A stretch of 64,000 nt of DNA from Dromiciops gliroides (GCF_019393635.1 NC_057862.1:152687562-152751561); one strand, 5' to 3'; counted from the first letter of the stretch, positions 48,630-59,630 are shown. Notes: generated by a model not told the origin, from the sequence alone. Made by a program: numbers and translations.

Positions 48630-48800
48630 TTCATTGGCTCTGAACTGGAAGGGACCTTAGAGGTCATCTAATCCAACCCCATTTTATAGATTAGAAAACC
48701 GAGACCCAGAGAGGCTAAGGAACTTGCCTAAATTCACTCAGGTAGTAAGTGGAAAAGCTGAGATTCAAACCCAGATTGACTCCAAATCCAGCTGTCTTTA
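48630..48800 (-). repeat. Old MIR-type SINE
   Basis: 'ctggaagggaccttagagg', 'cagagaggctaaggaacttgcc' and 'gattcaaacccagattgactcc' in the reverse MIR order. Confidence 0.6.
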
Positions 48801-50462
48801 CTGGGCCCCATGACCCCTCTGGCGTCCATTCTAGGGACTGACTGACTCACTGGATGTTTGGAGGAGGCAACCACCTTCTAGATGTTTCCAACCTATTTGG
48901 TTGGTGCTCTCTGCCTTACCCAGGTACCCAGGACTGATGTCGATGGCATAATGGCCTCTGGGACAATTTGGGGAAGGACCTCTGGCTCATGGACTCATGG
49001 ACAGAAATAGAGTATCTCACAGATGTGTGGCCTGCCCTGATAATTTGCTATTTTCTAATGAGGGCTATGTGTGTGCATGTGTGTGTATATGCAATAATAA
49101 TAATAGATTGCATTTATACAGTGCTTTATGACACAGAGCATTTTACATAGTGTTTGTATACTTGCCTATATCCACATCTGCATTTTGTGTTTACATGTGT
49201 ATAACATGTTCACGAGCATGAACACATGCTGTACAGACTAATATTAAATATCCAAGGGGCTAATTTTTCATTAGAAGTCCCCTTATTCCTGGGTACATAA
49301 TAACTCAACTGTGAAAATCCCACTTAAACTGAAATTCAGTCCCCTTGACCTTCCTACCCTTGGGGCCCCAGCATGGGAATCAAGATTTGATCCCTTAAAT
49401 GGGCTGCTGAGGAAAACCCCATCCCCTACAAACAGCCTGCTCTGTGCCTGGATACACTGGCCGATCTGTCTGTGTAATGTATTCCTCACTTCTCTTTATT
49501 CCTGTTCAGTTCTAAGGGTCTTTTGTGCTGTAGAAACAGAACTTTATGGGGGGCTCTTACCCCAGGAAAAACACTTAGTCTGTTTTGAATGGGAGCCAGG
49601 AAAGTTGGGGCTGGGGTGGGCATTGGAAGGTAATCTCTCTTAATACCAGAACCTCAAACAATCCAGAATCCTCAGGTGGGCAGGGAACCTGAGAGGTCAT
49701 TAAGTGCCTCTCCCTCCCCCCTGCCCCCACAACTACCTCCTAGGTCGCCAAGCTTGTATGGTTGGTGCCTTGTCTAGGGAGAGCCTTACTTCACCCTGAT
49801 GCACTAGGATGCCAGAAAGGGCACAGTAGGTTGAGTGTAGCCACTGAGGCCAGTCCCCATTCAAGGAGTACCTTAGGGTCTGGGGCTAAAAACTGGGGGT
49901 CTACTAAGGAAGTAGAAAGAAGGCAGGCTGCAATGCCTGGCCCATGCTCTAAGGTCTTATTCTACTACATGTTGGTGAGAGACTGTGGAATAGTGGCTGT
50001 TTTATTGGGTACAGGGTTTTTTTTTTTTGGGGGGGGGAATCCCTCAGTTCTTCCCCCAGAGTGGTAGGTATAGACCTGAGGGAGCCTAAGCCATTATGGG
50101 CCCTTTTTAAGGGCCTGAAGAGAATATCAGTGATCTGCACTGCTTACCACTGCCTAGCTGGCTTCCAAGGGGGTGTTCAGACTCTTGGCTCTTTTTCCAT
50201 GTTGCCTTTTAATGAGATATCTATGATATTGGATATTGCAAAGTGAGATGATAAAGTGCTTTGCAATCCTTGAGCCCTATATATTATACTATTATATATT
50301 ATAGTACATAATGATATGTTGTTATTACTTATTATTTACATTCTTATATACCTATGGGCGAGGGTGGGGCCCTGTAAACCCTGAATCTTGTCCCAGGGTG
50401 GGCACTTGACTCTTTTGACGTCTGTAGTTCTCCCAGGTTTCAGCGGGAGGTCGAGGACTTAC

Positions 50463-50670
50463 CTTCTGAATCAAGCTTGCAAACTGCAGGTTTCTTGAGT
50501 ATGAAATGTTTAGAATTGTGCTATAAGCATTCTCTCCCCTGTTCTCCAGGGTAGCCTCTACTGCCACACGCCGCCGGCTGCTCTCTATGATGAAAATGGA
50601 CGTATCAAAGGACCTAGTGTAGGAAGAACACTCTGCCTGGGTTCTCCTCAGGGCTCTCCTGCAATACTCC
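50463..50670 (-). CDS. ITGA11: ITGA11 exon: calf-1 segment (longest here)
   Basis: One base completing Met, then 69 codons from EYCRRALRRTQAECSSYTRS through FDTSIFIIESSRRRVAVEAT to ...LQFASLIQK. Acceptor cttgcag, donor AAG|gtaagt. RVAVEATLENRGENAYST-LNIS and NLQFASLIQK match human alpha-11. One sequon (NIS). Confidence 0.97.
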
Positions 50671-51170
50671 CTGCAAGAAAACCAGAACATCAGGGTGCTG
50701 GGGATAGGATGAAGTGTGGATGGCTGGGGGCCATGATGGCTGACAGAGGAGGGTCTGAAGGGATGAGTGGTGGTGGAGGGTTGTGAGGGAGTCGCCCTTG
50801 GTGATTTGGAGTTAGTAAGCCTGCCTAGTGGAAGGGTACACCGGTACTTCCTCCCTTTTAGTCATTGTTGTCGTGGGAGGAGGCCCATAGCTCTGTTGGA
50901 GGTATTCCATTTTTCCTGCCCTGCCATGAACTGGGCATAATTCCATGATTAAGGGAAGAGAGAGAGAAGGAAGAAGTAGAGGAGAAAGAAGAGGTAGAGC
51001 CCACGATTCAAGGTCCAGCTCATGGCCACCTCCTTGATGAAGCCTTCTCTAGTCACTTCAGTCTTCAGTGATTTTTCCCTTCTTTGAGCTCCTTTGCATT
51101 TAGTGGCCATACCATGTGCTGCACACAAACACCACCTTAGTATTATTTACCTGTGACTCCATATTCTCCG

Positions 51171-51319
51171 AAAGGGCTTCTGGGAAGTGTAGTTTTCCCA
51201 TTTGGAAGGACTGTGAGAGATGAGAACCATAAAGCAAATGGTGCCCTCCTCTGTAGTTCTCACAAGCTTTCTGTCTCTCCATCCAACTAGGAAAACTACA
51301 TTTCCCAGCAGTCCCTCTT
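51171..51319. repeat. Inverted-repeat element with ZNF143/Staf-like arms
   Basis: Left arm 51171-51199 (gggcttctgggaagtgtagttttcc core) is an imperfect complement of right arm about 51291-51319 (ggaaaactacatttcccagcag core). Each arm holds ACTACAnTTCCCAG-like bases, as in the ZNF143/Staf site. It looks like a small MITE; no family or duplication was established. Confidence 0.5.
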
Positions 51320-51344
51320 GCCAGTATGGCATTACACCTTTTTG

Positions 51345-51495
51345 GTTAGATTCTGCTTTGTCTGTGCAGCCAGTCTCAGATACTTACCAGCTATATGACT
51401 GGTCAAGTTAATTCCCTTTTCTGAGTCTCAATTTCCTTATCCCTAAAATAAATGGGTTAGACTTGATCTCTAAGATCCCTTTAAGCTAGAAAACT
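51345..51495 (+). repeat. Old MIR-type SINE
   Basis: 'gatacttaccagctatatgactggtcaagtt' in broken form, then 'gagtctcaatttccttatcc' and 'gggttagacttgatctctaag'. Confidence 0.55.
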
Positions 51496-51722
51496 ATGGA
51501 CCTATGGCTGGGCACACGGTAGACATTCAATGACTTGTTGAACAAAAGAAATGTATGAATGAAAGAAAGAATGAATAGATAGAGGAGAAAGATGATGATG
51601 GTGAATGAGGTCAAATCTAAGGGACACAGAGCTCCACCTACCAGGAAGAAGAGACAGGTCCCCTAAGCTGCTGGTGGAAATTGTGAGGGTAGCAGGAAAC
51701 CCTGCTCTGGTGATGTACTCAC

Positions 51723-51808
51723 ATGGCAGTGGGAATGTCGCTCTGGGCATCCAGGACCAAGTCAGGCACACAGTGTTCATCTTCGTTGCACCCATTCCAG
51801 AAGGGTAC
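51723..51808 (-). CDS. ITGA11: ITGA11 exon: thigh/calf-1 boundary
   Basis: 28 codons plus AT of a Met codon: VPFWNGCNEDEHCVPDLVLD then AQSDIPTA. Acceptor gattcag, donor AT|gtgagt. The WNGCNEDEHCVPDL stretch is the signature integrin thigh cysteine region, identical to human as remembered. Confidence 0.97.
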
Positions 51809-51863
51809 CTGAATCAGGGGAGGAGCATGACATGAGTCAGAAAGACCTGAGACCAAGTCCAAA

Positions 51864-51867
<4 letters not shown>

Positions 51868-51926
<59 letters not shown>
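51868..51926. repeat. (CA)n microsatellite
   Basis: About 29 CA units on the + strand, some 60 bases upstream of the 51808 exon acceptor in gene orientation. Confidence 0.97.
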
Positions 51927-51930
<4 letters not shown>

Positions 51931-52749
51931 TCTTTCTCAGTGTCTCTCTCTCTCTCAAAATCAACTGATTCCCTTTCCATGTTTTCCGTTAATTTGCTGC
52001 TCGTCTCCCAGGTGCCCTCTGCTTTTTCCTACCTTCATGCCTTTGCCCAGACCTTTGCTTGAAGAGGCTTTCCTATCTCCTTCAAAACATGACTCAAGAC
52101 GTAACTTTTTAATAAACCTAAATTTTGAGCCCATACAGCTCAGTCCTCTCTGCTCTGTACTCAGGTAGTATTAAAGTAACAACAAAGTAATAATTTACTT
52201 TAAGTAATCATTCATACTAAAATAATCATAATAATAAAGTAATCGTTCACTTTAAATCATTCACATTTAGAATTCACTTACTGTGCAACTACCACTATTT
52301 GGAATATAGCTGAGAATGAAGAACCTAAGACACCAAAGAGATGTGACAGTTTGTGCACTGGGCTTTGGAGGTGGTGGTGGGAGCACTCCCATTAATACAC
52401 ATGTAGATCTCTCCTGAAATAGCCTTTCAGGACTTCACTCAGAGCCTTTTTACTCTTAATATACACAAAATTATAACCAGGCTTACAAATCTGATTGCTG
52501 AGTCCACAGTAAGAATAGAGGCAGCACCTCAGAAGGGGAGGGGGAGCTGCTAGAGGGTAGCCATAGAAATAGCAATGCTAATTGATATTGGATAGGATGG
52601 GAAGAGAAAAAAACTATTAAAATCAGGACACAAAGTATAGCTGTCTGGAACTGCTTAGCAGAGGGGCAAATAGTCCCACATAATGGTGCTTGAAGATAAC
52701 AGATGTTTTTAATTATGACCTTGAGTTATTGTGATAGTGTTAAATTCTT

Positions 52750-53165
52750 TTCAGAATATTTTGTTTGAGAGGACCAAAAGAATGATGGATTTGGAAAGAA
52801 TGTTGACACTTAAATGAATCGATACAAAGTGAAGTAAGCAGAACCAGGGAAACACATATAGCCAGTGATTATAGGGATGTAAGTAGAAATAACATCAACT
52901 AAAAGAAATAAAAATGAGTACTCTGTAATTATAACTAAGAAGCTTTGCAAAGAAGGGAAGGGAAGATACATCTCCCTTCTTTTAGGGGTTAGGGGCTATG
53001 GGTGTGGAAGACTGAATATACTGTTATACTTGGTTAATGTGTTGGCTAGTTTTGGTGACCTGTCCTTTAAAAAAAATTCTATTAGAAGAGATGACTTTGG
53101 GAAGAAGAATGAAGGTTTGTATTTGCAAATAAATGTGATTTAAAAATGAAATAAAAAGATAATAA
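52750..53165 (+). mobile_element. L1 LINE 3' end, diverged
   Basis: 'gtgaagtaagcagaaccaggg' is the recurring marsupial L1 3' motif, followed by 'tataactaagaagctttgca' and a terminal 'aaatgaaataaaaag'. Confidence 0.6.
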
Positions 53166-53258
53166 AACATATAATATGTTAATATATAAATGTATAATAG
53201 ATTTTAGACAGATTGTCATCTAGACTTTGGTGTATAAAGAGGTACATTTTCAGTTATC

Positions 53259-53355
53259 TGGAAAATTGAATTTATATAATTTACAATTATATTTTATAAA
53301 TTATAAATGACAATTCATATTTATAATTTATAAAATTGAATTTATGTAATTTACT
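53259..53355. repeat. AT-rich palindrome between direct repeats
   Basis: 'aaattgaatttat(a/g)taattt' occurs on both sides of a core in which 'ttataaattataaatg' faces its near-complement 'catatttataatttataa'. Confidence 0.65.
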
Positions 53356-53749
53356 TAATTAGGTGTTGCTACATGGATTATCAAAAGCTACCAGGTTGCT
53401 TGGCAGATGTATCTTAGCCTCTTTTCCTGTGTGAAAATCCCATCCTCTCTGCGAGGCTTTGTTCTTTTGGCCAATGTACCAATTTTACCCATCCCCCCCT
53501 GGCTGGCCTCTTATAGGTGAGTGTTCACTTTTGTCTTGCCTGGTTCCAGACCACCACCTCTCTTCTTAGTCACCATCTCCAAACCATGCTCTAGAATTTT
53601 GCTAGGAATTGCAGTCAAGCTCATTGACCTTTATTTCTCACCCTACTGTGCTTCTGACTTCTGGACCACCCTGCCTCAATTAACCTGTCCTTTCTCTGGA
53701 ACATACCTCAATACCTGGGGTCTTCTTACCCTGGAACGTCATCCTAAGG

Positions 53750-53970
53750 CAGGGGTGTGCTGGAGCCAGCCTGAACTGTCTAGAGTCGATTGTTAAAATC
53801 TCACTGTGAGTGTTTACATCTTGGAAATCAGCAAATGTTACAAATCAGGGTCGATTTATTGTTTTGTTGATTTTCTAGAATAATGCATATTTTCAAAAAT
53901 ATGTTGTCTGCTACACTTTTTTTTCCCTACTCGAGAGCTAGTTGTTAAACATTTACCAACACATCACTAT
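53750..53970 (+). mobile_element. hAT-like MITE family, copy 2
   Basis: Begins caggggtgtgctggagcc and ends 'gagagctagttgttaaacatttaccaacac' in pieces. The least interrupted of the three copies. It has no transposase frame. Confidence 0.65.
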
Positions 53971-54634
53971 TTCTGGGCTTCCATTTTGGGGGTAGACCCA
54001 CACTTCATTTCCTTCCTGGCTATGCTCCTGAATTCAGCGTTATGGCTCAGGTGCCTTCTCATCCTGAAACTTCCCTCTGCCACGATGCCCCCTTCTCCCA
54101 CTGAATCTGGGACCTTCTCATTTTGGAACCTCCTTCTATCATGCTGCTCCCCTTCTTCCATTATTGAGGTCCCCCCTTCCCCGCCACAGGCCCAGGTCAG
54201 CCATGCTTCATTCCTTTTTAGACTATCTATGCTTCTGACAGACTTCACCACCATGCCCTTATTTCTCATCTCCTTTTTTATTTTGTCTCCCCCCATTTGA
54301 AAGAACTGTCTTTCCCTTTTTAAAAATCATAGTATCTAGCACAATGTAAGTGTTTCTTGGCTGCCTGCCTGCAGTAGAGGGATATAGGTGCTTAAAAACT
54401 GTCTAAGATGTATTGTCCACTGCACACTGGCTATATTTCTTCATGTCTGTTCTCTCTGGGAAAAGTGTTTTGGGGGCCCCAGTATCTTGAGGGTATCTGG
54501 GCTAGCTGGCTTTAGGGGGAGAAGTATCCTGAGAATCAGAGAATGGGAGAAAAGGATCATAGGGAACACTTGTAAAGGAGTGTGACCATTGCCCATTGGG
54601 AAGCTAGGGAAAACATGTGGGCTGAAGTCTTGAG

Positions 54635-54790
54635 GATTTCATCAGTCAGTAAGCAGGATGCCTGGGGTATAGTCCCAGCTCAGCTACTAATTCCTTCTGT
54701 AACCTTGGGCAAATCTCTTATGTTCTCTGACCTTAGTTCCCTAATTTGTAGAATGAAGTGGCTGGAATAGATGACCTCCAAGGTTACTTT
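54635..54790 (+). repeat. Old MIR-type SINE
   Basis: 'ctgtaaccttgggcaaatct', 'ctgaccttagttccctaatttg' and 'gaatagatgacctccaagg' in MIR order. Confidence 0.55.
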
Positions 54791-55153
54791 AATAAGGAAC
54801 ATCCTATAACCCCTATGTTGATTTGAGATCTTAATGTGTGCCTAGCTCTGTCCATGCTATGGATGATGCTGAAGAAGACCTGGTCCTTTGTCCCAAGGAA
54901 CTTAGAAGAATCTGCTTCCCAGACCAGATTGCAGGTAGGCTGCAAGAGGGTCAGAGTAGGTTAGAGGAAGGGAGAAGGTGGAATGGTGTGACTACACTGT
55001 TTGGGGAATGTTTCTGGAGAGGAAGAAAATGATGGAGTGGCCCTCAGTGTATTAATTCTCTCTACTGCAAATGCTCTGTTCCTGGAAACTGGCTGAATGG
55101 GCAGGAAGAAGGAACAGTTGTCCTAGTCCCTCACCCTGCTGGCTGTGACTTAC

Positions 55154-55264
55154 CGAGACTCTGAGAGTGGTAGGCCAACCATCATCCAGGATGGGTCCAT
55201 TGTCAGGGTCATCCAAGGCAAACTCAACTGAGAATGTCACTGGCTTCACGTAGTCTGCTGTGTC
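55154..55264 (-). CDS. ITGA11: ITGA11 exon: thigh segment
   Basis: 37 codons: DTADYVKPVTFSVEFALDDP then DNGPILDDGWPTTLRVS. Acceptor ctccacag, donor TCG|gtaagt, phase 0. DTADYVKPVTFSVE-LDDGWPTTLRVS matches human alpha-11. Confidence 0.97.
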
Positions 55265-55860
55265 CTGTGGAGGAAGTATAATGGTCACTGCACAGGACAA
55301 CATCTGGGTCACTGACAACTGAGGCCCAGGTGACTTTGAAAGAGGCCTGGGAGGGAAAGGACTATAGCAGTAAGAGGAAGGAATAGGGAGGAGAGAGAGG
55401 AGGGGAGGAGAGAGAAAGACAGACAGAAATAGTCAGATATAGACAAAGAGAGACACACATACAGACAGTAACAGAGATAGAGAACGAATAGAGATTAGAA
55501 GCCCAGAGGTCTGTGTATGCACAGAGAGAAGGGGATTGGGTATCGATGTGAAGGAGAATGGCCAGAATAAGGCTGAGCCCCTGTATCAAGCCAGACAGAC
55601 TCTGCTGGGTTCTGGGTTCCAGCACACTCCCCTGAAGTTTAGGGGCACAAGAATTGTGAGAGGCTACTCAGATGCTGTATATTTGAATGGCAAAGTTCTC
55701 GATTCCCTATGGGCTGCCTGGGAGAAAAGAACACCCAGCATAAACAGCCCCAGACATCTGGCGGCTGTGACCAATAGGAATACTACCACTGCCAGTGAGT
55801 TTGTGACAGGGATTTATCATTAACATCAATTCCATCGGGGATCTTGGAGATCATTTAGAT

Positions 55861-56045
55861 GAGTAGCGTCAAACTCAAATAGAAACTGATCCATGCAGGT
55901 CACAAATTAACTTAGAAAACTACACATTTTCATTATCTGTGTTGTATTTTTATTTATCTTCTAAAATATTTCCCAATTACATTTTAATCTGGTTTCTAAC
56001 CCCACTTGGGAGTTTTGAGCTGGCGCTCTGAGTTTGACATCTGTG
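55861..56045. mobile_element. hAT/Charlie-type MITE
   Basis: Ends 'gagtagcgtcaaactca' and 'tgagtttgacatctgtg' are inverted repeats of the CAGGGGTGTCAAACTCA type. An 8-bp duplication, atttagat at 55853-55860 and atttagaa at 56046-56053, fits hAT insertion. Confidence 0.75.
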
Positions 56046-56084
56046 ATTTAGAACATCCCAGCCCTCAAAGAATTTATATTCTGT

Positions 56085-56310
56085 GCCAGCCTGGAGACTG
56101 GAAGATCAGAGTTTAAATCCAGCTTCAGACACATATTAGCCGTGTGACCCAGGGCAAGTAACTTAACCCTGGTTGTTGCCTCAGTTCCTCATCTGTAAAA
56201 TGAGCTAAAGCAGGAAATGGCAAATCACTGCAGTATTTTCGCCTAGAAAACCCCCCAAATGGAGTCACAAAGAGTCAGACACAACTGAAACAATAACAAC
56301 AAAGAATACA
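56085..56310 (+). mobile_element. MAR1-type SINE with RTE-like 3' end
   Basis: Diverged tRNA head, 'agcttcagacacatattagc' core, then 'aggaaatggcaaatcactg' and the tail 'gagtcagacacaactgaa'. The tail motif is shared with RTE/BovB LINEs, as known for MAR1. Confidence 0.7.
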
Positions 56311-56426
56311 CAGACAAGTAAATAGAAGGTAATTTGGGGAGGGAGAAAACAGTAACAAGGAGGAGGCACCAGGGAAGGATCTATAGAGAAAATGGCACTT
56401 GAGTTGTCTTAAGAGAGGCAGAGATA

Positions 56427-56780
56427 ATTAGGGAGTGCATTCTAGGTTGTGAGAAGGCATGGAGGTAGAAGATGGAATGCCAAGTTCAGGGAGCACCTGA
56501 TAGCCTAGTTTGTGTGTGAAGGGAAATGTAAGATTGGAAAAATAGGTTGGAGCCAGACCCTGGAGGACTTTCAATTCCAGGCTTGGCATGGGAAGTTTGC
56601 ATTTTATGTTAGAGGTAATAGGGAGCAAACTTGAATGTATTTGAACAGGGAAGAGACATAGCATCAGACCTGTGATAAGAGGAAACATGGACAGAAGGGG
56701 CAGTAAGGAAAGGAAAGGTTGGTGTTGTGAGGACCAAATGAGATAGTAATTGTAAAGCACTTAGCAAAGTGTCTAGCACA
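56427..56780. repeat. Old interspersed repeat, family not recognised
   Basis: 'gcattctaggttgtgagaaggca', 'ggttggagccagaccctgga' and 'ggtaatagggagcaaac' in broken form resemble a middle-repetitive element common in mammals. I cannot name it. Confidence 0.4.
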
Positions 56781-56788
56781 TAGTAGGC

Positions 56789-56975
56789 ATATTACTACTA
56801 CTACCACCACTACTACCACCACTACCACCACTACTACCACTACTACCACCACTACTACCACTACTACTACCACCACCACTACTACCACCACTACTACCAC
56901 CACTGCCACTACCACTACCACCACTGCTACTACCACTACTACCACCACTACTACTACTAGTGCCACCACCACTAC
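56789..56975. repeat. (TAC/CAC)n trinucleotide microsatellite
   Basis: Some 60 triplets of TAC and CAC alternate, read as GTA/GTG in ITGA11 orientation. The poly-valine and poly-Gly/Ser frames across it are artefacts of the repeat. Confidence 0.95.
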
Positions 56976-57141
56976 TATCTTCATTTGCTTGATCTCTTAG
57001 ATTCAGAGGCCTTTCACTTTGACCACAGAGGCCCAATAGTTCTTTCCTTTTTTCACAAGCCTCCTGTTTCCTGAAGCTCTGAGAGCTACCAGCTTCTTAA
57101 CACACATACATACACACACACTTGCATAATAACTGTATTTC

Positions 57142-57291
57142 TTTTCTTTTCTTTTGCGGGGCAATAGGGGTTAAGTGACTTGCCCAGGGTCACCTAGCTA
57201 GTAAGTGTCAAGTGTCTGAGGCTGGATTTGAACTCAGGTCCTCCCGAATCCAGGGCCAGTGCTTTATCCACTGCATCACCTAGCTGCCCCC
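57142..57291 (-). mobile_element. Marsupial tRNA/CORE SINE, minus orientation
   Basis: Full-length copy flanked by gtatttc on both sides. Confidence 0.88.
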
Positions 57292-57330
57292 GTATTTCAA
57301 TATATTTGTTTTCCTTTGCATTCCTATGTA

Positions 57331-57525
57331 TAGGGTGGGCCCAAAGTCATGAAGCAGTCTGAAGTTTTAATAACTTTTTGAAAATGATTCTTTATTTCCT
57401 ATATATATATATATATATATTTTCCTATGAATGCAGTATATGATGCTATGATATTATAAATTAAAAACAAAATATAAAGGAGTTACTAAATATTGAAACC
57501 TCTTGGTGGCTTTTGGCCCACCCTG
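57331..57525. mobile_element. Mariner-like MITE
   Basis: Left end tagggtgggcccaaag and right-end complement cagggtgggccaaaag are inverted repeats. TA dinucleotides flank both ends (57329-57330, 57526-57527), as expected for mariner. The 195-bp body has no transposase and contains an AT run. Confidence 0.75.
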
Positions 57526-57811
57526 TATTTTATGCATTATAAACAGTATTCTGAGAAAGGGTCCCAGCGGTCCAGGACACAAAGATTATTAAGAAGCCCT
57601 GGGCTATATGATCTCAGAGGACCCTTCCAGCACTAATGCCTATGAAGCTGTGTTCCAGAACAAGCTAGAGCTGCCTACATTAGCATGCTGGCTGAGCTTC
57701 CCACCTCAAGAAAGGTACCTTACCATAGCTCCTAGGACAGGTCACAACCCCTACATCAGCCACGGTAGGTGCTTTGGAACAAACAGACCCGAGCCCCAGC
57801 GTCAGGCTCAC

Positions 57812-57954
57812 CAGAATGTGGAAGTTGATTCGGTCACAGTGCTCTTGGCCAGCAGAGAGCAGAGCTGCCCTGTGTGTGTATTTGTCTGCATTCTCGTCCA
57901 GGTGGGCTCGTGGCGTGTACCGCCGCTCATCAATGGTGGCATTGTACTTGATGC
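57812..57954 (-). CDS. ITGA11: ITGA11 exon: thigh segment
   Basis: Two bases completing Gly, then 47 codons from IKYNATIDERRYTPRAHLDE to NADKYTHRAALLSAGQEHCD and RINFHIL. Acceptor gtctccag, donor CTG|gtgagc. YNATxDERRYTPRAHLDE is identical to human in the key positions. One sequon (NAT). Confidence 0.97.
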
Positions 57955-58137
57955 CTGGAGACAGTGGGGATGCACAGAGTAGTGAGAAGACAGAACCACA
58001 TCTGATACCGGGTCTATGGTTTCTTACCATTTAAACAGTTCTGGAAAAATTCTGCTTCCTCAGTGAAACCTTTTTAGACTGACTGGAGAATGACTGACAC
58101 TTCCCTCTCACTCTGTTTTGAATAGGGAGTGCCCATA

Positions 58138-58330
58138 AAGATGGGAAGGGATTGAGGATGGAAAAAAGGAAGGAAGAAGGATGGCGAATTGGGGAGAGAG
58201 CATGGGAGGAAGAAAGAGGAAAAGATGGAGAGGAAGAAGAGGAAGAAAAGGTAAGAGGAGAACAGGAAAGAAAAAAGGGAGATGGAGGAGGAGAGAGGAA
58301 GGAATGAAAGGGAAGAAGCTTGTAAGAAAG
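58138..58330 (+). repeat. Polypurine tract
   Basis: About 190 bases that are nearly all A and G on the + strand. In ITGA11 pre-mRNA it is a long pyrimidine tract that starts some 180 bases upstream of the 57954 acceptor. Confidence 0.85.
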
Positions 58331-58602
58331 AAGGTTGTCACAGTAGCCCTTTAGAACTTTTTTTAAAAATGCATTATAGCTCCAGTTTGGAACAGTGACC
58401 ACCAGCAGTTCCAGGATATGGGCCTTATGGTCTTAACATTTAACTGAACCAAAGATTATGACGTCTTTCTCAATTATGTTTTTCCTTTTTTAAAAAATGA
58501 GACTTCGTTAGAATAGTTATGCATCAACAATTACTATTCACTAGTTACTATATTTAAAAAGCTACTACAGAATTTAGAGCAAAATTTTTTAATTTTAAAA
58601 AT

Positions 58603-58754
58603 TTATTTATTTTTTTAGTGAGGCAATTGGGGTTAAGTGACTTGCCCAGGGTCACACAGCTAGTAAGTGTTAAGTGTCTGAGGCCAGATTTGAACTCAGG
58701 TCTTCCTGATTCCAGTGCCGGTGCTCTATCCACTGCGCCACCTAGCTTTCCCTA
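58603..58754 (-). mobile_element. Marsupial tRNA/CORE SINE, minus orientation
   Basis: Full-length core and head ending 'cacctagctttccc'. Flanks are T/A-rich (aaaatttttt), so the duplication is low complexity. Confidence 0.87.
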
Positions 58755-59205
58755 AAATTTTTTTTAAAATGTAAGCACCTGGATACAAATAGAGGCCTTA
58801 TTTACTAACTTATAAAAATCAAGTAGTATTTTAAATCACTACTTGGTCAAATACTGGTTGTTACTCCAGGCTTCAGTGGTCACAGACCTTCCTAACTCAC
58901 CCTGATGAATTGGCTCATCTAGGGCTTATCTGAGATACTGGGATCCCTAGGCAGGTTTGAGCCAAAAAACTTTGCAAAAAGTAGCTTCCATTTACCTCAA
59001 ATGCTATTTTTCTTCTCATCTCTGCCATTAGAATCACACTAGTTTATATTTTCTGATATTTAGGTGCTGAGCTTGGAATCAGGAAGGTCCCAGTGCATAC
59101 CCATCCTCAGGCACTTATTAGCTGTGTGACCCTGGACAAGTCACTTGAACTCTATTTGCCTCAGTTTCCTCTTCTATAAAATGGGGTTAATAATAATACC
59201 CACTT

Positions 59206-59630
59206 CTATGATTTCAGAAAGGCCTGGAAAGACTTTTATGAACTGATGTATAGTGAAGTGAGCAGAACCAGGAGAACATTGTACACAGAGACAGCAATAC
59301 TGTTTGATGAAGAACTGTGAATGACTTAACTATTATTCTCAACAATACAATGATCCAAGACAATCCCAAAGGACTATTGATGAAACATACTATTCACCTC
59401 CAAAGAAAGAACTGATATTGATGGAACACAGACTGAAGCATGCTATTTTTCACTTTCTTTCATTTTTTTCTTTTACAAAATGATGAATATGGTAATGTTT
59501 TACATAATTGCACATGTATAACCCATATCTGATTGCTTACTACCTCAGGGAGGAGGGAGGGGAGGGAGGGAAGGAGGGATAAAAATTGAAACTCAAAATT
59601 ATAAATAAAAATGTTTATTACCTTAAAAAA
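59206..59630 (+). mobile_element. L1 3' end inserted into an older SINE
   Basis: Typical marsupial L1 3' UTR: 'gtgaagtgagcagaaccagg', 'caatgatccaagacaatccc', 'ctccaaagaaagaactgat', then the G-rich 'gggaggagggaggg'. A 16-bp duplication (taataatacccacttc) at 59190-59205 and 59631-59646. Heavily 5'-truncated. Confidence 0.88.

Larger units (their letters stand above)
43973..50462 (-). other. ITGA11 intron (6.5 kb)
   Basis: The largest intron seen. It holds MIR-type SINEs (44850-45035 minus, 45040-45200 plus, 48630-48800 minus), a nested SINE stack (45427-45840), a hAT-like copy (46413), G and C homopolymer tracts, an L1 3' end (47255-48065), and two SINEs near 48190-48600. 46120-46280 holds two L2-like scraps in tandem. 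No exon is seen. Confidence 0.65.
51809..55153 (-). other. ITGA11 intron
   Basis: Holds the CA repeat, an L2-like piece (52010-52130), an L1 3' remnant (52750-53165), AT-rich inverted/direct repeats (53259-53355), a hAT-like copy (53750) and a MIR-type SINE (54635-54790). No exon is seen. Confidence 0.65.
55265..57811 (-). other. ITGA11 intron
   Basis: Carries a purine-rich GA run (55375-55500), a hAT MITE (55861), a MAR1-type SINE (56085-56310), an old repeat (56427-56780), a TAC/CAC microsatellite (56789), a young SINE (57142) and a mariner-like MITE (57331). No exon is seen. Confidence 0.65.

Noticed and set aside
56664-57036. Poly-valine and Gly/Ser-rich frames
   Set aside because: They are translations of the TAC/CAC microsatellite.
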